Notes under the pieces: model-generated
The model's database searches: none
Told to the model about the DNA's origin: nothing
The model's input: only the letters and a program-made list of their open reading frames with translations
DNA from: Flammeovirgaceae bacterium UBA6059
GTDB lineage: Bacteria; Bacteroidota; Bacteroidia; Cytophagales; Cyclobacteriaceae
Direction of reading: 5' to 3'
NCBI GenBank assembly: GCA_002435755.1
Contig: DIYH01000025.1
Span: 30,252-94,251, forward strand
Length of the DNA: 64,000 nt
Made by a program: the position numbers and the translations under genes
Shown here: positions 8,597 through 17,418 of the stretch, in pieces
Layout of the letters: the number at the start of each line of letters is the position of its first letter
Numbering within the stretch: position 1 is the first letter of the stretch

Positions 8597-8986
8597 ATGG
8601 CAACACAAACAACAGATTTTGTTGGTGAATTCATCGATCAAATCAAAAGCGAAGTACACGGTCTCATTGCGGTGAGCATTGTTGAACTAAAAACAGGGAT
8701 GACTTTCGGATCATTCTCAGCAGTTAAGTCATTTGATCCCGAACTTGCAAGTGCCTATAACGTAGAAGTCGTAAAAGCTAAGCTCAATGCAGTAGAGGCT
8801 TTGGGTCTCTCTGATCAGATAGAAGATATCCTTATCACCTTGACTAACCAAATCCATCTTATCAAGGTGGCTCCTAATCAGAAATTCTTCATTTATCTTG
8901 CCGCAGATTCTTCCAAAGCCAATCTGGGAATGGCCAGAGTCATACTTAGAAAATACTCGGAGGAAATCGAAAAAAACCTTGCTTAG
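8597..8986 (+). CDS. Roadblock/LC7-like small protein
   Basis: A 129-residue cytoplasmic protein. The N-terminal helix and the beta-rich centre (VHGLIAVSIVELKTGMTFGS, then IHLIKVAPNQKFFIYLA) followed by a C-terminal helix resemble the Roadblock/LC7 fold, which in bacteria often binds a partner GTPase or phosphatase. No GTPase is adjacent. It is followed after 9 bases by the PP2C-like gene, so the two are probably cotranscribed. The fold assignment rests on pattern only and could be wrong. Confidence 0.6.
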   Translation: MATQTTDFVGEFIDQIKSEVHGLIAVSIVELKTGMTFGSFSAVKSFDPELASAYNVEVVKAKLNAVEALGLSDQIEDILITLTNQIHLIKVAPNQKFFIYLAADSSKANLGMARVILRKYSEEIEKNLA

Positions 8987-8995
8987 ACCTCATTA

Positions 8996-9946
8996 ATGGA
9001 TTGGAGTGAGCATCACTCCAATCTCCCTAATAAATGTTTTATGCTTGAAGAGCTTCTCGGGATTCGAAAAGATGAGATGTATGTGTATTCAAAAGGAATG
9101 CACTTTGAGCATTCAAGTACCCATTTCAAAGCCCTCCACGAACTCGCAGACCTTTCTCCTTCCTCAGAAGACATATCCATAGAGTTCAAATCAGGAGTAG
9201 TGGGTACGGTTATGACAGTTTCTGATAAAGTGAAGGTATTTCTTATGTCTGAGAGCATGTCTAAGGCCAATCAACTTAAAGTAAGATGGTATAGCAAGCG
9301 CAATGAGATCAAGCAATTGACATCTTCAGATAAAGTTGCTACATCAAGCATCGAATTCGGGGCTAATCTGAAGAAAGTAGTTCATGAATGGTCGTTGTAT
9401 GGACGAACTGCCAATAACTCCATACTTATAGATGAAATCCATCAAAACCGCCATATCATCGCCCTAATTCACTGTGAAGCGGATATTGACCTATCCAAAG
9501 ATCACGTCAGCCATATCAGACATCAGTTTAATGGTGGGTTTAAAAACTTTTCTACCAGCATCAAACAGATCCAAGCACTTCAACTAGGAGTGTTTTCCAT
9601 AGGCATATTGGAACTCAATGAACAGAATGATGGGGTTACCTTTGTCAGTGCAGGTTTACCTTTCTTATTCAAAAACGATGATACCTACTACAAGCTAAAA
9701 CCGGCAGACCATGGCAAATCTAAGATCTCGAAATATGAGGCCATGCTCAATAGAGGTGATGAGGTCTACATGATCAACGTGCCCAACGGAGACGGCTCCT
9801 CAACTCAAAACACAACATTGAAAACCATACAGAAGAGTCTCATGACCAGAGGTAATGTTGTCCCATTCAAAAATGTAAGCCAACACCTTGAGCCAGTTAT
9901 GGCCAGCTTACCAAAAGATTTTTTGATGCTTGGAATACAAATTTGA
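8996..9946 (+). CDS. Putative degenerate SpoIIE/PP2C-like protein
   Basis: A 316-residue soluble protein. Its C-terminal two thirds follow the order of SpoIIE phosphatase elements, but the catalytic motifs are eroded. The usual DxxGHG position reads HCEADIDLSKDHVSH, the usual TDG position reads GDEVYMINVPNG, and the terminal DD is replaced by KDFLMLGIQI. If the homology is right, it would be an inactive phosphatase that binds rather than dephosphorylates its partner. Context (SiaB kinase, SiaC phosphoprotein, roadblock-like protein) supports a SiaA-like position. Its stop TGA directly abuts the stop of aroF on the other strand. Confidence 0.5.
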   Translation: MDWSEHHSNLPNKCFMLEELLGIRKDEMYVYSKGMHFEHSSTHFKALHELADLSPSSEDISIEFKSGVVGTVMTVSDKVKVFLMSESMSKANQLKVRWYSKRNEIKQLTSSDKVATSSIEFGANLKKVVHEWSLYGRTANNSILIDEIHQNRHIIALIHCEADIDLSKDHVSHIRHQFNGGFKNFSTSIKQIQALQLGVFSIGILELNEQNDGVTFVSAGLPFLFKNDDTYYKLKPADHGKSKISKYEAMLNRGDEVYMINVPNGDGSSTQNTTLKTIQKSLMTRGNVVPFKNVSQHLEPVMASLPKDFLMLGIQI

Positions 9947-10957
9947 TCACCAGCTTTTCACCAGTTTGAAAGACTGTCTGAGCTTATGGGTCAGTTTAGC
10001 AGACTGACTATAGTCCAATGTCTGAGCCCCATCCGAAAATGCTTCATTCGGTTTCTGGTGGGCCTCATAGATAATACCATCAGCACCAGCCATCACAGCA
10101 GCTAGCGCCATTGGAGGCACATAGTCCCTGATGCCGATACCATGAGAAGGGTCTACAATCACAGGCAGATGAGATTTTTCTTTCAATATGGGTACAGCAT
10201 TGAGGTCCAGTGTATTCCTGGAAGCTTTTTCATAGGTCCTAATACCTCTTTCACAAAGTAGTAAGTTTTCATTCCCCCCGGAGAACACATACTCTGCAGA
10301 GTACAGCAGTTCGTCGATAGTACCTGAGATACCACGCTTTATCATTACTGCCTTATCTACTTTGCCTAGTTCTTCAAGGAGATTGAAGTTTTGTGTATTT
10401 CTGGCACCTACTTGATAAATATCAACATAGTCGTACATCTCTTCTATCTGAGAAACCTGCATCACTTCAGTGACTATTTTGATACCAGCAGCTTTTGCCA
10501 GTTCGTACCAAAGCTTTAGCCCTTCTATCCCCATACCCCGGAATGAGTATGGTGAACTCCTGGGTTTGAATACCCCGCCCCTCATGTACCTTATCCCGTT
10601 CTCCGATAGGTGCTTGATCGTATTCGCAATATTCTCCTCTCCCTCTATCGAACATGGTCCTGCCATGATGGCGAGTTCATCCCCGCCTATAATGGCATCA
10701 TCCCCCAGATCAATGCAGGTAGCGCCGACTTTCCACTTCCTGCTTACCAGCTTATAATCATCTGATACGATATGGATGTCTTTGATTCCAGGTTGGTACC
10801 CTATCTCTCTGATATCGAATGCTCCTTTGCCAATCCCAATCAGGTATTGTCCTTTCTGCGTCTTTACCAATCTCGATTTATAATTGAGATTTGCGAGATG
10901 ATCTTCTACTTCCGTAAGCTGATCCTGCGTAATATCCGGTTCAAACTGTATAATCAT
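9947..10957 (-). CDS. aroF: 3-deoxy-7-phosphoheptulonate (DAHP) synthase, class I-beta type
   Basis: A 336-residue enzyme joining phosphoenolpyruvate and erythrose 4-phosphate, the entry step of the shikimate pathway. An N-terminal ferredoxin-like/ACT-like domain (residues 1-70) precedes the barrel. FKPRSSPYSFRG and VDPSHGIG are the expected substrate and metal motifs. There is no fused chorismate mutase. It begins 5 bases after the trpA stop, so it is the last gene of the trp operon and comes under the tryptophan attenuator. Confidence 0.95.
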   Translation of the reverse strand: MIIQFEPDITQDQLTEVEDHLANLNYKSRLVKTQKGQYLIGIGKGAFDIREIGYQPGIKDIHIVSDDYKLVSRKWKVGATCIDLGDDAIIGGDELAIMAGPCSIEGEENIANTIKHLSENGIRYMRGGVFKPRSSPYSFRGMGIEGLKLWYELAKAAGIKIVTEVMQVSQIEEMYDYVDIYQVGARNTQNFNLLEELGKVDKAVMIKRGISGTIDELLYSAEYVFSGGNENLLLCERGIRTYEKASRNTLDLNAVPILKEKSHLPVIVDPSHGIGIRDYVPPMALAAVMAGADGIIYEAHQKPNEAFSDGAQTLDYSQSAKLTHKLRQSFKLVKSW

Positions 10958-10962
10958 CTTAA

Positions 10963-11739
10963 TTAAGCTTCTTTGAGTGATTTGACAAATGGGGTAATCC
11001 GTTGGATATAGTCCGGATTGTCTCTTAACAAATTGATAAAGGCGCTACCAACAATGGCACCCTCAGCGTAATTGCACGCAGTGGAAAATGTTTGATGGTC
11101 TGATATTCCGAAACCGATAAGTTTAGGGGTACTCAGCAACATATTATTAACGCGTTCGAAGTACAACTTCTGAGCCTCGGATATATCGCTTTTTGCTCCG
11201 GTAATCCCAGCAGATGAAACCATGTAAATGAATCCTTGACTGTGTTCATCAATCAACCTTATCCGTTCTTCACTTGTCTGAGGAGTAATCAGAAAGATAT
11301 TGAGCAGACCAGCTTCCTCAAATACAGATTTGTATTCTGATAGGTACTCCGCCATCGGCAAATCAGGTAGTATCAGACCATCCACGCCACAAGCCTGTGC
11401 ATCCCTGCAAAATCTCTCCAAGCCGTATTGTATGATAGGATTGAGATATCCCATTAGCACAACCGGCACGTCAATAGACTCTCGCATACTAACCAGTTGT
11501 TTTAGCAAAATACTGATGCTCATTCCGTTATCAAGCGCCACCTGGTTACTAGCTTGGATCGTAGGACCATCTGCTACCGGATCAGAAAATGGCATACCTA
11601 CCTCTATGATATCTGTACCGGCAGCCTGTAGCGCCTTCATGACGGCTAATGTATCATCTTGCTTAGGATATCCGGCCGTGAAATATACATTGAGTATATC
11701 CGACTTTTTATCTCTGAAGAGCTGTTCTATTCTATTCAT
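10963..11739 (-). CDS. trpA: Tryptophan synthase alpha subunit
   Basis: Cleaves indole-3-glycerol phosphate to indole and glyceraldehyde 3-phosphate. The motifs DIIEVGMPFSDPVADGP and GFIYMVSSAGITG are intact. The open frame extends upstream to 11775, but that would overlap trpB by 32 bases. The ATG at 11737-11739 (MNRIEQLF, 258 residues) lies 4 bases after the trpB stop and fits the family start, so I chose it. Confidence 0.96.
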   Translation of the reverse strand: MNRIEQLFRDKKSDILNVYFTAGYPKQDDTLAVMKALQAAGTDIIEVGMPFSDPVADGPTIQASNQVALDNGMSISILLKQLVSMRESIDVPVVLMGYLNPIIQYGLERFCRDAQACGVDGLILPDLPMAEYLSEYKSVFEEAGLLNIFLITPQTSEERIRLIDEHSQGFIYMVSSAGITGAKSDISEAQKLYFERVNNMLLSTPKLIGFGISDHQTFSTACNYAEGAIVGSAFINLLRDNPDYIQRITPFVKSLKEA

Positions 11740-11743
11740 GTTG

Positions 11744-12925
11744 TCAATAATTACCCCACTTGATGTAGGTGTCAAGGTCTTTATCTCCCCTACCGGAAAG
11801 GTTGATCACTACAATATCTGCAGGTTTCAAAGACATTTGTTTTAAAGCTGCAAAGGCATGGGCTGTCTCTATCGCAGGAATAATGCCTTCCTGTCGGCTC
11901 AACTCAATACCCGCCATCATGGCTTCCTCATCCGTGACACTAAAGAAAGTGCCCCTACCTGAATCAAAAAGATGCGCATGTAAAGGGCCGATACCCGGAT
12001 AATCCAAACCCGCGGAGATTGAGTAGGGCTCCACTACCTGGCCATCTTTCGTTTGCATGAGTAGGGTACGACTGCCATGTAGGATACCATCTTTGCCCAA
12101 GGCAGTTGTTGCTGCCGATTCACCGGAAGTAACACCTTTGCCAGCAGCCTCTACAGCTACAAGTTGGGTATCCTGATCGTCTAAAAAATGATAGAACGCA
12201 CCCGCCGCATTACTACCGCCTCCTACACATGCCATTACATAATTGGGTGAAGTTCTGCCCTCTACTTCGCTCAGTTGCTCTTTGATTTCCTCACTGATAA
12301 CCGATTGGAACCTCGCCACCATATCTGGATATGGATGAGGCCCCACAACACTACCGATAATATAATGAGTGCCGACTGGATCGCTGATCCAGGCTCGCAT
12401 TGCCTCATTAGTAGCGTCCTTCAGTGTGCGACTTCCACTTGTTGCCGCTACCACATCTGCCCCTAGTATTCTCATGCGTTCCACGTTGGGTTTCTGACGC
12501 TTCATATCTATTTCACCCATATACACGACACAAGGCATACCCATTAATGCACAGACAGTAGCTGTGGCCACACCGTGTTGACCAGCCCCTGTTTCTGCTA
12601 TGATCTTCTTCTTGCCAAGCTTCTGCGCAAGTATGATTTGGCCTATCGTATTATTGACTTTGTGGGCTCCTGTATGACATAAGTCTTCTCTTTTGAGATA
12701 GATCTTAGCTCTGTAAGCCTCGCTCAATCGCTGGGCTAGGTAAAGAGGAGTCGGTCGCCCAACATAGTCACGCAACAACTGGTGAAACTCATTTTGAAAC
12801 TGTGGGCTCTCGATGATCGAGAGATAGTTTTGTCTGAGCTCTTCCACATTTGGGTAAAGCATCTCAGGTATAAATGCACCTCCAAACTTCCCGTAATAGC
12901 CATTTTCATCTACATTATACTTCAT
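11744..12925 (-). CDS. trpB: Tryptophan synthase beta subunit
   Basis: A 393-residue PLP enzyme condensing indole with serine. The PLP lysine motif KREDLCHTGAHKVNN and the phosphate-binding GGGSNAAGAF are present. The length and the N-terminal segment YYGKFGGAFIPEML match the usual TrpB1 form that pairs with TrpA. Its start overlaps the end of trpF by 11 bases. Confidence 0.98.
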   Translation of the reverse strand: MKYNVDENGYYGKFGGAFIPEMLYPNVEELRQNYLSIIESPQFQNEFHQLLRDYVGRPTPLYLAQRLSEAYRAKIYLKREDLCHTGAHKVNNTIGQIILAQKLGKKKIIAETGAGQHGVATATVCALMGMPCVVYMGEIDMKRQKPNVERMRILGADVVAATSGSRTLKDATNEAMRAWISDPVGTHYIIGSVVGPHPYPDMVARFQSVISEEIKEQLSEVEGRTSPNYVMACVGGGSNAAGAFYHFLDDQDTQLVAVEAAGKGVTSGESAATTALGKDGILHGSRTLLMQTKDGQVVEPYSISAGLDYPGIGPLHAHLFDSGRGTFFSVTDEEAMMAGIELSRQEGIIPAIETAHAFAALKQMSLKPADIVVINLSGRGDKDLDTYIKWGNY

Positions 12926-13541
12926 AGCCGCTCTTTCTTAATCGCTCAACAAATCCTCTTAACAATTCAACATTTTTCAAACCAGGCTCTAACTCGAATT
13001 GGCTGTTCAGGTCTACACCACACAGACGAGGGTGCTCAACCAGGAGGATATCCTCTACATCGTCAGGCCCGATCCCCCCACTTAGCAGGAAAGGCAGGCT
13101 AGAATCATAGTGGTTTAACAAAGACCAGTCAAATTTCTGACCACTACCTCCTTTCACTTTGGTCTTAGTATCGAGTAGTATGTAGTCCACCGTACCTTCA
13201 TATGATGCAACTGCACCAAGATCTTCTTGAGCGTATAGCGGAACGGCTTTGACTACTTTCATCCCTAATCGACGTATTTGATCACAGAAGCCAGGTGGCT
13301 CATCTCCATGTAATTGGATCATGGTCAAGCCATATCTGAAAATAGCGTTTCTAATACTGTCAACGGACTCATTAACAAAGACCCCTATGCGCTCCTTTCC
13401 ATTGAAGCTTACTCCATCAAGTGCCTCTGTCACATGTCTTGGTGAATTGGGATAAAAGATCATACCCATCCAATCAATATCCAGCTCCCTGATCTGAGCA
13501 ATGTTGTCAGGGTTCTTTAAACCACAAACCTTGATAATCAT
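12915..13541 (-). CDS. trpF: Phosphoribosylanthranilate isomerase
   Basis: About 208 residues, a (beta/alpha)8 barrel. The N-terminal KVCGLKNPDN with the catalytic cysteine is present, as is LSGGIGPDDV near the phosphate site. Two start codons are possible, at 13550 (MLDMIIKV) and 13541 (MIIKV). The latter starts just after the trpC stop and fits the family better, but the longer form would overlap trpC by 8 bases and cannot be excluded. Confidence 0.95.
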   Translation of the reverse strand: MIIKVCGLKNPDNIAQIRELDIDWMGMIFYPNSPRHVTEALDGVSFNGKERIGVFVNESVDSIRNAIFRYGLTMIQLHGDEPPGFCDQIRRLGMKVVKAVPLYAQEDLGAVASYEGTVDYILLDTKTKVKGGSGQKFDWSLLNHYDSSLPFLLSGGIGPDDVEDILLVEHPRLCGVDLNSQFELEPGLKNVELLRGFVERLRKSGYEV

Positions 13542-13542
13542 A

Positions 13543-14352
13543 TCAAGCATCAGTCGTTTGAGTTAGTTGGTCCAGTTTTTCAATAAAGGTCTTGCAAGCT
13601 CTCTCCGGGCTGGAAGCTTTCATAAAATGCTCTCCCATGAGAAAACCTTCATAACCATGCTGGCGGAGTTCAACAATAGTCTCAGGTTCACTTAACCCAC
13701 TTTCAGATACTTTTATAAATTGATCAGGGATAGATTGGGCCAACTCAATGGACGTCCTGATATCCGTTTCGAAAGTCTTGAGATTCCGGTTATTGACGCC
13801 CACCAGATCAAGTGTATCACAAAGAGACGACTGAAGTTCTTCACTATCATGTACTTCCATCAACACTTCCAATCCAAGGCCATGGGCAAACGCGGAAAGC
13901 TTTTTTATTTCTTCAGTAGTAAGTATTGCAGCAATCAGAAGAATACAATCTGCCCCAATCGACTTGGCTTCTAAGATCTGGTATTCTTCTAGTATGAAGT
14001 CTTTCCTCAGAATAGGACAGAAGTTATACCTTCTGGCAGTCTCCAGGTCCTCCGATCTACCACCAAAAAACTCTTTATCAGTGAGCACCGAGAGTCCGCT
14101 GGCCCCAGCCTGCATGTAACCAATTGTAGTCTTTTCTACCTTTGCATAAGGATTGATCATACCTTTGGAAGGCGATTTACGCTTAAACTCAGCAATGATC
14201 CCTGATTTGTCATCACGCGCTATATATCTTTTCATAGAGACAGACTTGCCCTCAAAGTATATACTCTGTTCCAGCAGCTTCTCCGGATACAACTCTTTTT
14301 TCAGTTTAGTTTCGTTTCGCTTATGTACTACTATCTTATCCAGGATATTCAT
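13543..14352 (-). CDS. trpC: Indole-3-glycerol phosphate synthase
   Basis: A 269-residue barrel enzyme closing the indole ring. The motifs IIAEFKRKSPSKG (catalytic Lys), LRKDFILEEYQ (second Lys) and VGVNNRNL are intact, as is the terminal SESGLSEP. It is not fused to trpF. It starts 11 bases after trpD. Confidence 0.97.
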   Translation of the reverse strand: MNILDKIVVHKRNETKLKKELYPEKLLEQSIYFEGKSVSMKRYIARDDKSGIIAEFKRKSPSKGMINPYAKVEKTTIGYMQAGASGLSVLTDKEFFGGRSEDLETARRYNFCPILRKDFILEEYQILEAKSIGADCILLIAAILTTEEIKKLSAFAHGLGLEVLMEVHDSEELQSSLCDTLDLVGVNNRNLKTFETDIRTSIELAQSIPDQFIKVSESGLSEPETIVELRQHGYEGFLMGEHFMKASSPERACKTFIEKLDQLTQTTDA

Positions 14353-14363
14353 GTCCTTCGGGT

Positions 14364-15350
14364 TTATGATATAAGTTTTTTGAAGGTTTCGAGTGCCCTA
14401 CCGGAATGCAGTGATTCTCGTGCTTCATCGATTCCTTGTGATACTGTTTCTAATTGCTTGCCACAGTAAATTGCCATTCCAGCATTGGCAAATACTGCAT
14501 TATTCTGAGCTTCAGTGCCTTTACCTTCTAGTATATCCGTAAATACTTTGGCAGACGCTTGAATCGTACTTCCTCCAGCTAGTTCATCAGCTTTTACAGC
14601 ATTCACACCTAGATCTTGAGGGTAGAGGATCTGCTCTTCACGATCACTGATCATCTTAAAGCCACCTGTCAGAGATATCTCATCATAGCCATCCAGGCTG
14701 TGCAAGATGACGAAATGCTTATCGGTTTTCTGGTACAGATATCCATAAAGCCTGGCCAGCTCAAGACTGAAAACCCCGACTAATTGGTTCTTCGGGAACG
14801 AAGGGTTGACCATTGGACCAAGCATATTAAAGAAAGTCTTAACACCAAGCTCTTTTCTTATAGGCGCCACATTCTTCATGGCCGGATGAAAAAGTGGGGC
14901 ATGAAGAAAGCATATATTAGCTTCTTCCAGTGATCGCTTCAACCTGTCTGTGTCATTGGTGAATTCGTATCCGAAATGGGCCAATAAGTTGGAAGAACCG
15001 CATATCGAGGAAACACCATTGTTGCCATGCTTGGCTACAGCCTGTCCTGCCCCCGCTACCACAAAAGATGAAAGTGTCGAGATGTTGAATGTATCCTTAC
15101 CGTCACCCCCTGTTCCGCACAGGTCTATGGCGTTATAATCAGCTATGTCCAGGGGAATGCATAACTCCAGCATTGCATCTCTGAAACCTTCAAGTTCTTC
15201 TACAGTAATGCTGCGCATCAAATAGACCGTAAGAAATGCTGCCACCTGGCTAGTCTTGTATTGGCCTTGTGCCAGATTTACGAGTATCTCTCTCGCTTCT
15301 TCCTTACTTAGAGATTGATATTCAAATAGTTTATTGAGGATTGCCTTCAT
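14364..15350 (-). CDS. trpD: Anthranilate phosphoribosyltransferase
   Basis: A 328-residue enzyme transferring phosphoribose to anthranilate. The signature DLCGTGGDGKDTFNIST and KHGNNGVSS are present. The frame is open to 15365, but the ATG at 15348-15350 gives the normal N-terminus (MKAILNKLF) and overlaps the trpG stop in the classic TAATG arrangement, so it is the preferred start. Confidence 0.97.
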   Translation of the reverse strand: MKAILNKLFEYQSLSKEEAREILVNLAQGQYKTSQVAAFLTVYLMRSITVEELEGFRDAMLELCIPLDIADYNAIDLCGTGGDGKDTFNISTLSSFVVAGAGQAVAKHGNNGVSSICGSSNLLAHFGYEFTNDTDRLKRSLEEANICFLHAPLFHPAMKNVAPIRKELGVKTFFNMLGPMVNPSFPKNQLVGVFSLELARLYGYLYQKTDKHFVILHSLDGYDEISLTGGFKMISDREEQILYPQDLGVNAVKADELAGGSTIQASAKVFTDILEGKGTEAQNNAVFANAGMAIYCGKQLETVSQGIDEARESLHSGRALETFKKLIS

Positions 15351-15919
15351 TATGCTTTTAACCAATTTTTAATCATTGTTTCGCCATGTTCGGTCAGTAT
15401 CGACTCAGGGTGGAATTGTACTCCCCGAACGTCATATGTTTCGTGAGTTATGGCCATCACCTGTCCATCCACATCTCGAGCGGTCACCTTCATTCCGGTA
15501 GGTAGAGCTGTAGTATCTGCAGACCAACTGTGGTAGCGACAAACGCTAGCCTTTTCCGGTAGGCCTAAGAATAGCTTATCAGAAACATCTAAATCTACGG
15601 TAGTCGCCACACCATGAAAGACGGTGGGCATGTTGTAGATCTTACCTCCGTACGCCTCCACGATCGCCTGATGACCAAGGCAAACCCCAAGGATAGACTT
15701 GGAAGATCCATAGCTACTGATGAGGATCGGCATGATACCAGCATCGGACGGTACACCTGGTCCTGGGGAAAGCAGGATCTTGTCATAATCAGACACGGTA
15801 TCCAGATCGATCTTATCATTGCGATAGACGTCAGTGCTACTGGTATAGCCCAGCCTGTGGAGTATGTTCACGAGGTTGTAAGTGAAGCTGTCGTAGTTGT
15901 CCAGCACTAATATTCTCAT
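15350..15919 (-). CDS. trpG: Anthranilate synthase glutaminase component
   Basis: A 189-residue class I glutamine amidotransferase. The catalytic cysteine is in GVCLGHQAI and the His-Glu pair in VQFHPESI. LSPGPGVPSDAG forms the oxyanion strand. It starts 2 bases after trpE and is not fused to trpE or trpD. It could also serve p-aminobenzoate synthesis, but its position makes the trp role primary. Confidence 0.97.
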   Translation of the reverse strand: MRILVLDNYDSFTYNLVNILHRLGYTSSTDVYRNDKIDLDTVSDYDKILLSPGPGVPSDAGIMPILISSYGSSKSILGVCLGHQAIVEAYGGKIYNMPTVFHGVATTVDLDVSDKLFLGLPEKASVCRYHSWSADTTALPTGMKVTARDVDGQVMAITHETYDVRGVQFHPESILTEHGETMIKNWLKA

Positions 15920-15921
15920 GA

Positions 15922-17334
15922 TTATAGTTCCTCAGCTTTTGACAGTGCCGACTTAAGTGCTCCGAGTTTGTTGAAGACTTCCTGCACTTCACTCTCAGGA
16001 TTAGACTTAGCTACTACACCTGCTCCAGCCTGAAAATACAACTTGTTATGCTGACTCAGGAACGATCGGATCATTATGGCGTGGTTGAAATCACCATTGA
16101 AATCCATGAAGCCAATAGCACCACCATAGTATCCCCTTTTCCTGTTCTCGTATTGATCAATCAATTGCATAGCACGATGCTTAGGAGCACCTGAGAGCGT
16201 ACCTGCCGGAAACGTACTCGCTACCATATCCAATGGATCAGCTTGATCGGTGAGCTTACCCTGTACTTTGGAAACAAGATGAATGACATGAGAGTAATAC
16301 TGGACTTCTTTGAAGGTGTCGACTTTCACCTCGCTACTACTCTTACTTAAGTCATTGCGGGCAAGGTCGACCAACATGACGTGCTCAGAATTCTCTTTCG
16401 GATCATCGTAGAGCTTTCGTGCAAGTTCAGCATCTTCAGTATCATTACCTGATCTTCTAAAAGTACCAGCTATCGGGTAGATAGTGGCTTGACCGCCTTT
16501 GATGACAATCTGTGCTTCAGGTGATGATCCAAATATCTTGAAACTCCCATAATCAAAGTAGAATAGGTAAGGTGACGGATTGATCGATCTAAGCGCTCGG
16601 TACACCTGAAACTCATCTCCCTTAAAACCGACATTGAACCGTCTCGACAGTACAATCTGAAATACATCCCCTATCAGGCAATGATGTATGCCTTTCTTAA
16701 CTATGTCTAGAAACTCCGCATCCGAATAGTTGGAGTCAACTTCTTCGGAGAGTTCAAAACCAAAGTCAGGAACATTTTTGCTGTTGATCAACTCAGCGAT
16801 CTCGTCAAGTCGGGAAGCCTTTCCGGTCTGAGGATCATGCTCGAATATGTAAAGCTCGTTTTTAAAGTGATCTAGTGCAATAATGTACTTATAAACACTG
16901 TAGGACATAGTAGGCGCGCTGAAGTCTCTCTCCTTGCTTTTGTCGAGTTCAATGTCTTCGAAATGAGCTACTGTGTCATAGGACATGTAACCGAATATGC
17001 CATTGTTGATAAATTTATAGTCAGAAGAGTCAGACTCGAATGCATTGGCAAATGCTCTGAGATAAGGGGTCAATGAAGCTCCAGGGTCAAGTCTCACGGA
17101 TGTGGTACTACCTGGGAGGTCAGTATGTAGTATCAAACCTTCCAGCCTTGTATTGGCAATAGGATCACAGCAGATATAGCTAAAACTGTTTTCATTGCCA
17201 TGATAATCAGAACTCTCTAATAACAGGCTATTGGCAAACTTGTCTCTCAGACGGAGATAGATACTTACCGGAGTAACTGTATCCGCCAACTGGCTTCTAA
17301 CCGAGGTTTTGAGTTTGTATTTCTTTTTAATCAT
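15922..17334 (-). CDS. trpE: Anthranilate synthase component I
   Basis: About 470 residues. The LLESS element for tryptophan feedback inhibition is near the N-terminus (SLLLESSDYHGN). The catalytic chorismate-binding half has IAGTFRRSG, ENSEHVMLVDLARND, TLSGAPKHRAM and AGAGVVAKSNPESE. The frame is open to 17361, but that ATG lies inside the attenuator hairpin; the ATG at 17332-17334 (MIKKKYKLKT), 13 bases after the terminator T-run, is the sensible start. It is the first gene of the trp operon. Confidence 0.97.
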   Translation of the reverse strand: MIKKKYKLKTSVRSQLADTVTPVSIYLRLRDKFANSLLLESSDYHGNENSFSYICCDPIANTRLEGLILHTDLPGSTTSVRLDPGASLTPYLRAFANAFESDSSDYKFINNGIFGYMSYDTVAHFEDIELDKSKERDFSAPTMSYSVYKYIIALDHFKNELYIFEHDPQTGKASRLDEIAELINSKNVPDFGFELSEEVDSNYSDAEFLDIVKKGIHHCLIGDVFQIVLSRRFNVGFKGDEFQVYRALRSINPSPYLFYFDYGSFKIFGSSPEAQIVIKGGQATIYPIAGTFRRSGNDTEDAELARKLYDDPKENSEHVMLVDLARNDLSKSSSEVKVDTFKEVQYYSHVIHLVSKVQGKLTDQADPLDMVASTFPAGTLSGAPKHRAMQLIDQYENRKRGYYGGAIGFMDFNGDFNHAIMIRSFLSQHNKLYFQAGAGVVAKSNPESEVQEVFNKLGALKSALSKAEEL

Positions 17335-17347
17335 AAAAACTAGACAT

Positions 17348-17418
17348 AAAAAAAGACCCACGTGAACAGCGTGGGTCTTTAAATTTCTTATTCTTAAGAT
17401 ATACTAGAGCTGTTCACG
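17348..17418 (-). promoter_or_regulatory. trp operon attenuator: terminator and antiterminator
   Basis: On the minus strand AAAGACCCACG (17380-17370) pairs perfectly with CGTGGGTCTTT (17362-17352) and is followed by a run of seven T (17354-17348, partly in the stem): an intrinsic terminator just before trpE. A competing structure is equally clear: CGTGAACAGC (17418-17409, the last codons of the leader peptide) is perfectly complementary to GCTGTTCACG (17370-17361), which spans the terminator loop and both arm ends. Ribosomes stalled upstream would leave the first segment free and allow antitermination; ribosomes reaching the leader stop would cover it and allow termination. Confidence 0.92.

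Noticed and set aside
11740..11775. Longer trpA start at 11775
   Set aside because: It would overlap trpB by 32 bases and adds residues without family similarity; the ATG at 11739 is right after the trpB stop.
17335..17361. Upstream ATG for trpE at 17361
   Set aside because: It lies inside the attenuator hairpin, adds nine residues (MGLFLCLVF) foreign to the family, and would be transcribed even in the terminated RNA. The ATG at 17334 is better.
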